This document shows, in pieces, positions 46,001 to 56,593 of a DNA stretch of 64,000 nucleotides. The notes beneath the pieces were generated by a model. The model saw nothing but the letters and a program-made list of their open reading frames with translations. It ran no database searches and was not told where the DNA came from. How positions within the stretch are numbered: the stretch's first letter is position 1; each line of letters opens with the position of its first letter. Source of the DNA: Mayamaea pseudoterrestris (taxonomy: Eukaryota; Bacillariophyta; Bacillariophyceae; Sellaphorales; Sellaphoraceae); assembly GCA_027923505.1 (NCBI GenBank), contig BROI01000032.1, positions 1 through 64,000 of the forward strand, read 5' to 3'. The position numbers were made by a program, and so were the translations under genes.

Positions 46001-47452
46001 TTCGCCGGTAATGTTGGTTATTTCGTACAGTTTGCGTTCGTTGCGATATTGAAAGTAGCAAACTGTAAGTCCCCCCGTTGTGATGACAACTGTCCAAGTG
46101 AACGCCATGTAATAGTAGTACAATGGGACCCAAGTCCAAACCATGAACAGCTGATAAGTGTAAAAGGGCTTCAAAAATTCCTTGGTGATGATTTTGATGA
46201 GGTTTGGTTTGTCCATCTCGATCGCATTCGGGCCGACAATTTGACGCCGCGCGTCGGCTTCTACATTCGTCAAACCGCCTGGGACTGTACCAGCTGTCAC
46301 AATCTCGGAAATAGTCGCTCCAATCGAGTATACTCCTGGTTTAAAGCGACCATCATCCGCGTCAAAGTTGTAGTGCCGAAACCCAAAGACAAAGTAGCGC
46401 GAGCCCTCCAAGTTCGTCTGGATTACGCAAAAACGATAGGTGCCATTCTTTCCCTTCTTTTGACCAAAGTCGTCGACGTCAGAAAAGATCATCGACATGA
46501 TGCGCCCCATGGTGAGACGGACGTTAGCAAAGAGTAATCGCAGAAACGACATGTAACCAGAGTTGAAAGTTTCCTCCGACTCGGTGGCCGCCTTGTGAAT
46601 GCAAACGGCCACATGCGTTGCTCGATGCAGCTCACATCGTCGAAGGAACAAGCTCTTGATTGAGTAAGGCCATTTGAGAGCAAACGAAAAGACAAAGGAA
46701 ACCATCCACAGAATTTCAAAGACTTTAAGCAGGTTTTCTTCGTCCTCAAACTTTCCGCCAACGACTTCAGTCAGCAGCTCCTGCTGAATGTAGTACTGCA
46801 CCGAGAGCCATCCGAGCAATGCGTGCATGCCCAAGAGAGTCAAGCAGGTCCACCCATACAACAGGGATCCGATTGGATGACGCCGATATCCAGTTTGCCA
46901 GCTCGTCGCTTCCTCCTTGTCGACTTGCACATTGAGCGGCTGCACCGATCCCGATACAGGAGCAATTCTTTGATTGTAGGCGCACCACGCAACGATACAA
47001 AGCGTCAAAAGGCTGATCCAAACGTAGAGAATGACAAAGACTGGTTCGCGCATGCTCCACTTGTGCAGCAGCTCCTCCTCCGTCTCGCCGCATGTGGTTT
47101 CGTTATTGTACCAAGGCCCGTACGTACTGAGGCATGAATCATAGTAAGCATCCACCTTGTGGCACGCCACGGGCGCACAATCGTACTGGCAAGGACTCTC
47201 GAGCGAAGCATCGCAAGTGCCAACGCTGCTGCAGCTTCCATCCTTGCAGAGCGTTTGATTCGCAGGGCAAAGCATTTCGTCTGGGCAATCTTGAGCCTTG
47301 GCGACGCAAACTTGCTTGCAGGTGGTGAACGCTGGACAGTTAAAGGTTGGATCGACGGCATCTCCAAAGTCCGCGTTGACAACAACTGAGCGAGACGCTG
47401 TCAGTAGAATCAGCATCCAACCGATCGACGGCTTGAGCGGCGAAAGCATCAT
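43088..47452 (-). CDS. P5-type (ATP13A-like) transport ATPase, four exons
   Basis: Exons by GT-AG junctions: 47452-44413, 44338-44079, 44001-43810 and 43732-43088. Introns are 74, 77 and 77 bp, and the protein is 1,378 residues. P-type ATPase marks: LTGEA (E536), the membrane motif PPLLP (652-656), the phosphorylated D695 in DKTGTLTKQG and the hinge GDGGND across intron 1. DKTGTLTKxGL and PPxLP fit the P5B branch (ATP13A2-like, lysosomal polyamine export in animals). The substrate here is not shown. Unusual is a signal peptide followed by a Cys-rich luminal domain (about 38-127, some 16 Cys) before the first membrane helix. The tail is acidic and cytosolic. It was checked for reading-frame continuity at every junction. 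Confidence 0.93.
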
Positions 47453-48099
47453 GTCGGACGAGTCTCTTGTCTCTTGCGTCTCTTGCTCTCTGACTTTGAT
47501 AAATCTGTCTCTTGCTCTTTAATCGCAAATCAACCAACGACTCAGGTTGTAGCTGCGTTATAGCAGCGTGAAGATGTCGTGAAGGATTGGAGCGACAAGA
47601 TGCGACCGTTTTGCCCTGTCAACAAGCTTCACTTCGCAGAATGACCTGAATCAATCTACGCCCGACGAATGTATCCGAGCTTCAACGGAAGTTTGTTGTC
47701 TGCATGGCGAAAGTCGTTCAACGAATGGCGGCATGCAAAAAATGCTTTCGCGGTCGTGCCAAATCGGATTGGCCATAATTAAAATGTGAATGCCAGCTGC
47801 AGCCGGATTAAGCCTCATGACTCGATTCGCACATTCGCTGTCATACTTGCCGGTACTGTCACAAAAAGCAATGCATTGCTGCTTCACTGTACCACTTTAG
47901 CTCTATGCGAGTACGCTAACTCAAGCCATATCTCAAATCTACAATATGTAAAGCTAGATCTAAATTGTCAGTGACTCTTCTTTGTGCCTAGCATTGCTAG
48001 GTAGAATGCAAGAGAACATTGGAACAAATTTCGGGGACAAAATCTTGTCGATTCTGTGAATATTGCAACCTATAATTGGAAACTTCAGGTTAATTTAAA
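47453..48099. other. Intergenic region between ATPase gene and satellite array
   Basis: Upstream region of the ATPase gene. Only shadow frames; no repeat, RNA gene or clear promoter motif was recognised. Confidence 0.5.
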
Positions 48100-51000
48100 A
48101 GTATCACTTGCTACTTGAGGTGCACCACTAGCAGATCCAACAAGTTGTTGGATCTGCTCAGTCCTGTGGCATACATGGTGATGGATACTGAGGTGCAACT
48201 GACCAACTTATGGCCCATCATGACAACAAACATGATATGAAAGATATAGGAGGGCTCACCAGGCAAGGCTGGTGATCCCTGCAGCCAAAATGGGAGCAGG
48301 GCTGGCACATTCAACCAGTTGTTGAATGTGCGGAGTTTCAGGGCATAGTGATGGCTTCCTCACCTAAATGGACAAGTCTATGAGTCCCATGCACTGTTCC
48401 AGTCCATGTTTGTTGTATTGTGGGGTCTGCAGGCCATTTTGGAGGTCTCACTTGCCACTTGAGGTGCATTGCTAGCAGATCCAACAAGTTGTTGAATCTG
48501 CTCAGTCTCACCTAGGCGTACATGGTGATGGATACTATGGTGCAACTGACCCACTTATGGCCCATCATGACAACAAACATGATATGAAAGATATGGGAGG
48601 GCTCACCAGGCAAGGCTGGTGATCCAAAAAGGGAGCTGTGCTGGCACATTCAACCAGTTGTTGAATGTGCGGAGTTTCAGGGGCGTAGTGATGGCTTCCA
48701 TACCCCTAAGAACAAGTCTATGCGTCCCATTCACTGTTCTAGTACATGTTTGTTGTATTGTGGGTCTGCAGGCCATTTTGAAAGTCTCACTTGCCACTTG
48801 AGGTGCTATCTGCTCAGTCTCACCTTGGCGTACATGGTGATGGATACTATGGTGCAACTGACCCACTTATGGCCCATCATGACAACAAACATGATATGAA
48901 AGATATAGGAGGGCTCACCAGGCAAGGCTGGTGATCCCTGCAGCCAAAATGGGAGCAGGGCTGGCACATTCAACCAGTTGTTGAATGTGCAGAGTTTCAG
49001 GGCATAGTGATGGCTTCCTCACCTAAATGGACAAGTCTATGAGTCCCATGCACTGTTCCAGTCCATGTTTGTTGTATTGTGGGGTCTGCAGGCCATTTTG
49101 GAGGTCTCACTTGCCACTTGAGGTGCATTGCTAGCAGATCCAACAAAGTTGTTGAATCTGCTCAGTCTCACCATGGTGTACATGGTGATGGATACTATGG
49201 TGCAACTGACCCACTTATGGCCCATCATGACAACAAACATGATATGAAAGATATTGGGAGGGCTCAGCAGGCAATGCTGATGATCTCTGCAGCCAAAAAG
49301 GGAGCTGTGCTGGCACATTCAACCAGTTGTTGAATGTGCCGAGTCTCAGGGCATAGTGATGGCTTCCACACCCAAATGGACAAGTCTTTGAGTCCCATTC
49401 ACTGTTCAAGTCCATGTTTGTTGTATTGTGGGGTCTGCAGGCCATTTTGGAAGTCTCACTTGCCACTTGAGGTGCATTGCTAGCAGATCCAACAAAGTTG
49501 TTGAATCTGCTCAGTCTCACCATGGTGTACATGGTGATGGATACTATGGTGCAACTGACCCACTTATGGCCCATCATGACAACAAACATGATATGAAAGA
49601 TATGGGAGGGCTCAGCAGGCAATGCTGATGATCTCTGCAGCCAAAAAGAGCAGGGCTGGCACATTCAACCAGTTGTTGAATGTGCGGGGTTTCAGGGCAT
49701 AGTGATGGCTTCCACACCCAAATGGACAAGTCTTTGAGTCCCATTCACTGTTAAAGTCCATGTTTGTTGTATTATGGGGTCTGCAGGCCATTTTGGAAGT
49801 CTCACTTGCCACTTGAGGTGCACCGCTGGCAGATCCAACAAGTTGTTGGATCTGCTCAGTCTCACCATTGCACAGGTGGCAATGGATACTGAGGTGCAAC
49901 TGACCCACTTATGGCCCATCATGACAACAAACATGATATGAAAGATATGGGAGGGCTGTCCAAGGCCCAAGGAGGGCTGTGCTGGCACATTCAACCAGTT
50001 AATGAATGTGCGGAGTTTCAGGGCATAGTGATGGTTCTACACCCCAAAGAACAAGTCCATGAGTCCCATTCACTGTTCCAGTCCATGTTTGTTGTATTAT
50101 GGGGTCTGCAGGCCATTTTTAAAGTCTCACTTGCCACTTGAGGTGCATTGCTGGCAGATACAACAAGTTGTTGAATCTGCTCAGTCTCACCATGGCGTAC
50201 ATGGTGATGGATACTATGGTGCAACTGACCCACTTGTGGCCCATCATGACAAAAAACAGGTTATGAAAGATATTGGGAGGGCTTAGCAGGCAATGCTGAT
50301 GATTCCTGCAGCCAAAAAGGGAGCAGGGCTGGCACACATTCAACCAGTTGTTAAATGTGCCGAGTTTCAGGGCATAGTGATGGCTTCCACACCCCAAAGA
50401 ACAAGTCTATGAGTCCCATTCACTGTTCAAGTCCATGTTTGTTGTATTATGGGGTCTGCAGGCCATTTTGGAAGTCTCACTTGCCACTTGAGGTGCACCG
50501 CTGGCAGATCCAACAAGTTGTTGAATCTGCTCAGTCTCACCATGGCGTACATGGTGATGGATACTATTGTGAAACTCACCCACCTATGGCCCATCATGAC
50601 AACAAACATGATATGAAAGATATTGGAGGGCTCACCAGGCAATGCTGGTGATCCCTGCAGCCAAAAAGGGAGCAGGGCTGGCACATTCAACCAGTTGTTG
50701 AATGTGCGGAGTCTCAGGGCATAGTGATGGCTTCCACACCCCAAAGAACAAGTCTATGAGTCCCATTCACTATTCAAGTCCATGTTTGTTGTATTATGGG
50801 GTCTGCAGCCCATTTTGGAAGTCTCACTTGCCATTTGAGGTGCACCACTGGCAGATCCAACAAGTTGTTGAATCTGCTCAGTCTCACCATGGCGTACATG
50901 GTGATGGATACTATGGTGAAACTGACCCACTTATGGCCCATCATGACAACAAACATGATATGAAAGATATTGGGAGGGCTCAGCAGGCAATGCTGATGAT

Positions 51001-54000
51001 CCCTGCAGCCACAAAGGGAGCAGGGCTGGCACATTCAACCAGTTGTTGAATGTGCTGAGTCTCAGGGCATAGTGATGGCTTCCACACCAAAAAAAACAAG
51101 TCTATGAGTCCCATGCACTGTTAAAGTCCATGTTTATTGTATTATGGGGTCTGGAGGCCATTTTGGAAGTCTCACTTGCCACTTGAGGTGCACCGCTGGC
51201 AGATCCAACAAGTTGTTGGATCTGCTCAGTTTCACCTTGGCGTACATGGTGATGGATACTGAGGTGCAACTGACCCACTTATGGCCCATCATGACAACAA
51301 ACATGATATGAAAGATATTGGAGGGCTCAGCAGGCAATGCTGGTGATCCCTGCAGCCAAAAAGGGAGCAGGGCTGGCACATTCAACCAGTTGTTGAATGT
51401 GCGGAGTCTCAGGGCATAGTGATGGCCTCCACACCCAAAAGAACAAGTCTATGAGTCCCATTCTCTGTTCAAGTCCATGTTTGTTGTATTATGGGGTTTG
51501 CAGGCCATTTTAGAAGTCTCACTTGCCACTTGAGGTGCACCACTGGCAGATCCAACAAGTTGTTGAATCTGCTCAGTCTCACCATGGTGTACATGGTGAT
51601 GGATACTATGGTGCAACTGACCCACTTATGGCCCATCATGACAATAGACATGATATGAAAGATATTGGAGGGCTCAGCAGGCAATGCTGATGATCTCTGC
51701 AGCCAAAAAGAGCAGGGCTGGCACATTCAACCAGTTGTTGAAAGTGCGGGGTTTCAGGGCACAGTGATGGCTTCCACACCCAAATGGACAAGTCTTTGAG
51801 TCCCATTCACTGTTAAAGTCCATGTTTGTTGTATTATGGGGTCTGCAGGCCATTTTGGAAGTCTCACTTGCCACTTGAGGTGCACCGCTGGCAGATCCAA
51901 CAAGTTGTTGGATCTGCTCAGTCTCACCATTGCACAGGTGGCAATGGATACTGAGGTGCAACTGACCCACTTATGGCCCATCATGACAACAAACATGATA
52001 TGAAAGATATGGGAGGGCTCACCAGGCAAGGCTGGTGATCCCTGCAGCCAAAAAGGGAGCTGTGCTGGCACATTCAACCAGTTAATGAATGTGCGGAGTT
52101 TCAGGGCATAGTGATGGTTCTACACCCCAAAGAACAAGTCCATGAGTCCCATTCACTGTTCCAGTCCATGTTTGTTGTATTATGGGGTCTGCAGGCCATT
52201 TTTAAAGTCTCACTTGCCACTTGAGGTGCATTGCTGGCAGATACAACAAGTTGTTGAATCTGCTCAGTCTCACCATGGCGTACATGGTGATGGATACTAT
52301 GGTGCAACTGACCCACTTGTGGCCCATCATGACAAAAAACAGGTTATGAAAGATATTGGGAGGGCTTAGCAGGCAATGCTGATGATTCCTGCAGCCAAAA
52401 AGGGAGCAGGGCTGGCACACATTCAACCAGTTGTTAAATGTGCCGAGTTTCAGGGCATAGTGATGGCTTCCACACCCCAAAGAACAAGTCTATGAGTCCC
52501 ATTCACTGTTCAAGTCCATGTTTGTTGTATTATGGGGTCTGCAGGCCAATTTGGAAGTCTCACTTGCCAATTGAGGTGCACCGCTGGCAGATACAACAAG
52601 TTGTTGAATCTGCTCAGTCTCACCATGGCGTACATGGTGATGGATACTATTGTGAAACTCACCCACCTATGGCCCATCATGACAACAAACATGATATGAA
52701 AGATATTGGAGGGCTCACCAGGCAATGCTGGTGATCCCTGCAGCCAAAAAGGGAGCAGGGCTGGCACATTCAACTAGTTGTTGAATGTGCGGAGTCTCAG
52801 GGCATAGTGATGGCTTCCACACCCCAAAGAACAAGTCTATGAGTCCCATTCACTGTTCCAGTCCATGTTTGTTGTATTATGGGGTTGCAGGCCATTTGGA
52901 AGTCTCACTTGCCACTTGAGGTGCACCGCTGGCAGATCCAACAAGTTGTTGAATCTGCTCAGTCTCACCATGGCGTACATGGTGATGGATACTATGGTGC
53001 AACTGACCCACTTATGGCCCATCATGACAACAAACATGATATGAAAGATATTGGAGGGCTCAGCAGGCAATGCTGGTGATCCCTGCAGCCAAAAAGGGAG
53101 CAGGGCTGGCACATTCTACCAGTTGTTGAATGTGCGGAGTCTCAGGGCATAGTGATGGCTTCCACACCCCAAAGAACAAGTCTATGAGTCCCATTCACTG
53201 TTCCAGTCCATGTTGGTTGTATAGTGGGGTCTGCAGGCCATTTTGGAAGTCTCACTTGCCACTTGAGGTGCATTGCTACCAGATCCAACAAGTTGTTGAA
53301 TCTGCTCAGTCTCACCATGGCGTACATGGTGATAGATACTATGGTGCAACTGACCCACTTATGGCCCATCATGACAACAAACATGATATGAAAGATATTG
53401 GAGGGCTCAGCAGGCAATGCTGGTGATCCCTGCAGCCAAAAAGGGAGCAGGGCTGGCACATTTAACCAGTTGTTGAATGTGCGGAGTCTCAGGGCATAGT
53501 GATGGCTTCCACACCCCAAAGAACAAGTATATGAGTCCCATTCACTGTTCCAGTCCATGTTTGTTGTATTTTTGGGTATGCAGGCCATTTTGGAAGTCTC
53601 ACTTGCCACTTGAGGTGCATTGCTAGCAGATCCAACAAGTTGTTGAATCTGCTCAGTCTCACCATGGCATACATGGTGATGGATACTATGGTGCAACTGA
53701 CCAACCTATGGCCCATCATGACAATAACAATGATATGAAAGATATGGGAGGGCTCATCAGGCAATGCTGGTGATCCCTGCAGCCAAAAAGGGAGCAGGGT
53801 TGGCACATTCAACCAGTTGTTGAATGTGCCGATTCTTAGGGCATAGTGATGGCTTCCACACCCCAAAGAACAAGTCTATGAGTCCCATTCACTGTTTCAG
53901 TCCATGTTTGTTGTATTGTTGGATTGTTGGGTCTGCAGGCCATTTTGAAAGTCTCACTTGCCACTTGAGGTGCACCGCTGGCAGATTTAACAAGTTGTTG

Positions 54001-54410
54001 GATCTGCTCAGTCTCACCATTGCACAGGTGGCAATAGATACTGAGGTGCAACTGACCAACCTATGGCCCATCATGACAATAAACATGATATGAAAGATAT
54101 TGGAGGGCTCAGCAGGCAATGCTGATGATCTCTGCAGCCAAAAAGGGAGCAGGGCTGGCACATTCAACCAGTTGTTCAATGTGCAGAGTCTAAGGGCATA
54201 GTGATGGCTTCCACACCCAAATGGACAAGTCTTTGAGTCCCATTCACTGTTCAAGTCCATGTTTGTTGTATGGTGGGGTGTGGAGGCCATTTTGGAAGTC
54301 TCACTTGCCACTTGAGGTGCACCGCTGGCAGATTCAATTAGTTGTTTAATCTGCTCAGTCTCACAATGGCATATATGGTGATGGATGCTGAGGTGAAACT
54401 GACCAAGTTG
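48100..54410. repeat. Tandem array of ~19 units of a ~345-bp hairpin-rich repeat
   Basis: Marker sequences such as CTTGAGGTGCA and ATGGCCCATCATGAC recur about every 345 bp from 48114 to 54311 (19 occurrences). Each unit carries several inverted repeats: CAGATCCAACAAGTTGTTGG with its continuation (first at 48132-48156, 12-bp arms around one base), GCACATTCAAC/GTTGAATGTGC (first at 48305-48331, 11-bp arms, 5-nt loop) and usually CACCATG/CATGGTG. Unit length is not a multiple of three and frames shift from unit to unit, so the long open frames are not a repeated protein. Edges are diverged: the first unit reads TATCACTTGCTACTTGAGG, and the last fades at about 54405. Confidence 0.92.
49612..52480. 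repeat. Six-unit higher-order duplication inside the array
   Basis: The stretch at about 49612-50397 recurs at about 51674-52480, nearly identical, at an offset of 2,062 bp, rising to 2,083 bp after a ~20-bp indel near 49960. The offset equals six basic units. This points to unequal exchange or segmental duplication within the array. Confidence 0.8.
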
Positions 54411-55152
54411 TAGTATCTTGCGCAAATGGGAGACAAACGCCACTAACAATCACGACTGGGTCCAATGGGTGGACTGGATGGGCTGTGGCAAATGCACATG
54501 CACTCTGAATTTAAATGACCTTTTGTGGTGGAGAGAGCCAAGTGATGCAGTAATGAAAGCATGTAGTTAGAGCAGCAGTTGAATGCACCCGGCGTCGCAA
54601 ATGCCAAGATCCCGAATTGGCGTCACGGGATTCGTGACGCGCCGCGCCAGCGCGCGCACAAGTTGGAATAGCCAAGCTAATGTCCCAGGAAAGAGCCACC
54701 GCATAATGACACCAAAAATGACCTCAATCGTGGTTCTAGGTGGCGAAACTAATGTTAGGCCGCTTGTATGATCATTGAGGCCTTGACATGAGCCACCATA
54801 TAGAGCGAAGCGGAGATGTAGAGTAATCGTACAGGTAAGTAAGTTATACGCGATAAGAAGTAATTCTAGATGTAGAATATTATATAGTGAAAGCAAACCA
54901 CGTCGTCGAACTTTGTGATTTGTAAAAACAAAATGACAAAGGCAAGACGAGTGGTATACATTTTGTGGAGTTGCAATTGTATAACTGAAAAGCATGTAGG
55001 GGGCTCAAAATAGCGATGCGCGTACTGTTACGAGTCTGTACAGACAGCATCGACTTCTTCTGGAAAGTTGCCTTCCAAGCTGATAGCTTGAACACACTTT
55101 TCAGCATCATAACTCGTCAAGAGCTGTGAACGTAATCGACAACTAGAAGTTT
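54411..55152. other. Spacer after the satellite array
   Basis: No convincing gene. One perfect hairpin lies at 54620-54640 (GCGTCACG/CGTGACGC, 5-nt loop), followed by a GC-rich patch. Open frames on both strands have no protein-like features I trust. Confidence 0.5.
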
Positions 55153-55878
55153 TTAATCATCGTAGGACGGCCGCCGAATATGCCCCTTGTCCCCCTTTTG
55201 CCAAACAGCCTGCCGTCTTGTCGGTTTGATGCGCTTGTCCAGCAATCCCGAAGTAGGTGCTGCTACCCGGAGCTCGAGCTGCTGCAACTCATCTCGACCA
55301 AGGGCTGGCATGAACTCAAGAACGCGTTCGCGGCGCTCGTCGGTTGAAAGGTACTTGGCCAGCTTGTTCGATGGCAGCCACAGGGAGCAATCCCCATCGT
55401 CGATGCTTTCATTAATGTTGTTTACATCATTATAGTCAACGACTTGAGTTTCCGTATGGGACCAATCCAGCGTGAGCGCGCATGGACCATGGCAGCTTGG
55501 ATTATCGCCAATCGTGACGGCGTATTCCCTTTGCTCCACTGCGTCGGCAAAGCGGATCCGTTGGCGCAAATGCTTGTTCTCTGGCACTGGAAACTGCGGA
55601 ACGTAAAGCCATGTGCCGGAAGATTCTGGATCAAAAGCAGAACAAAGGCTTGCTTCGTCGGGACAAGAACGCTTATCGTATGCAGTCTCTAGTGCCTTTT
55701 CGTCGTCGCTACTCATTGTCAAGGCCAGCTCGTCACCTCCAAAGCAAGGCATGGAGATGGAAGGTCGTCGCTTTGGTACCTTGAGCAACAAAACTTCTCG
55801 ATCACTCTTCTCCCAACGGTCGCAAGAATTGAGCAATGTGTTCAAGCTAGTGGTGCTGCCATCGAATGATCGATTCAT
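55153..55878 (-). CDS. Small protein with a GDNPSC-type motif, unknown function
   Basis: 241 residues from ATG at 55878. The middle contains RIRFADAVEQREY (107-119) followed by the turn TIGDNPSC (122-129) and ALTLDW. From memory, this 'x-F-x-x-V-x-x-R-x-Y...GDNPxC...L-x-W' pattern recurs in many unnamed stramenopile proteins. The N-terminal third is Ser-rich with Arg clusters (KRRPSISMP). The C-terminal region is charged and helical and ends with a basic tail. There is no signal peptide or membrane segment. Function unknown. Confidence 0.8.
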   Translation of the reverse strand: MNRSFDGSTTSLNTLLNSCDRWEKSDREVLLLKVPKRRPSISMPCFGGDELALTMSSDDEKALETAYDKRSCPDEASLCSAFDPESSGTWLYVPQFPVPENKHLRQRIRFADAVEQREYAVTIGDNPSCHGPCALTLDWSHTETQVVDYNDVNNINESIDDGDCSLWLPSNKLAKYLSTDERRERVLEFMPALGRDELQQLELRVAAPTSGLLDKRIKPTRRQAVWQKGDKGHIRRPSYDD

Positions 55879-55924
55879 GGTTGGCCAGTGCGTTTGAGCA
55901 AGTTTGAGCTGTGGGCATGTAGAG

Positions 55925-56300
55925 CTAATGATTGTATGACAATATTGAGATCACAGTTGCACAGATGTCGTAGAGTATGAGGAAACCGAGGTGCTGGCGT
56001 GCTTCTTCTGTGGCTTCGTCCGAGGGCAGTCGAGCTTTCGGCCTGACCAGATCTGAGTCTCCAAAGCGGTTTTTACTCGGGCTATCGAAGCCGAAGGAAG
56101 TGCCTACGCCACGTGCTGAATCGTTGTTCGTTCCGACAGTCACTCAGAAGTTGATTCGATTGACAGTCGGCATATGTAATATCTTGTTCCACGGTGAGCC
56201 TATTTCTTCCATCGCGACCCAGCCCCAAGCGTGCTGAATAAAAGATTTTCCGTGTTGATGACTCATTCGCTTCCACCTCCTGCTTCGACTTATCGACCAC
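55925..56300 (-). CDS. Doubtful small gene, two overlapping frames
   Basis: Two short frames overlap: 56300-56082 begins MVDKSKQEVEANESS, and 56143-55925 contains GFDSPSKNRFGDSDLV and ends ICATVISILSYNH. Both have plausible composition, and a small intron or frameshift could link them, but no clean GT-AG pair was found. It may be real or chance. Confidence 0.25.
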
Positions 56301-56593
56301 CTGCGACCAAGACTAGTTTATTTGCGCCCCAAGGTCGCGGTTACATGTGGCAAGCAGTGTCAATGCTTTTGATATGGACGTATTGTTCCGAAGAAACGAC
56401 AATGAATGCTGGTCGTCAATGCCAGTTGAGATTGATTCACCGCGACCACCTTTGGTCGTCCTGCGACCCGAATCACTTCTGCGCTTCGATGATGCTTTTC
56501 AAAGTGACTGATGAGTCATTTCATGAAATGCAGCTGATGCACGAGCACAAATATTGATGACGTCATTGATGAATGGCGCGTGACTCGTGACTC

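Noticed and set aside
48100-54410. CRISPR-like or centromeric array
   Set aside because: Units are ~345 bp, contiguous and without unique spacers, in a eukaryotic context. No centromere marker can be judged from sequence alone.
53142-54449. Long open frames (184 and 186 residues) on the minus strand of the satellite array, apparently a repeated protein
   Set aside because: The ~345-bp unit is not a multiple of three, so the frame changes from unit to unit, and the same peptides appear in different contexts. Both strands are open by chance. No start, splice pattern or composition supports a gene.
54567-54995. 142-residue minus-strand frame after the satellite array
   Set aside because: Composition is rich in Leu, Cys and His without a recognisable pattern, and the opposite strand is equally open. 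No support as a gene.
55925-56593. Upstream exons of the fusion gene
   Set aside because: Plus-strand frames here (for example 56231-56557) do not join the fusion gene by a clear GT-AG pair, and the membrane segment with HELTH already lies inside the chosen first exon.
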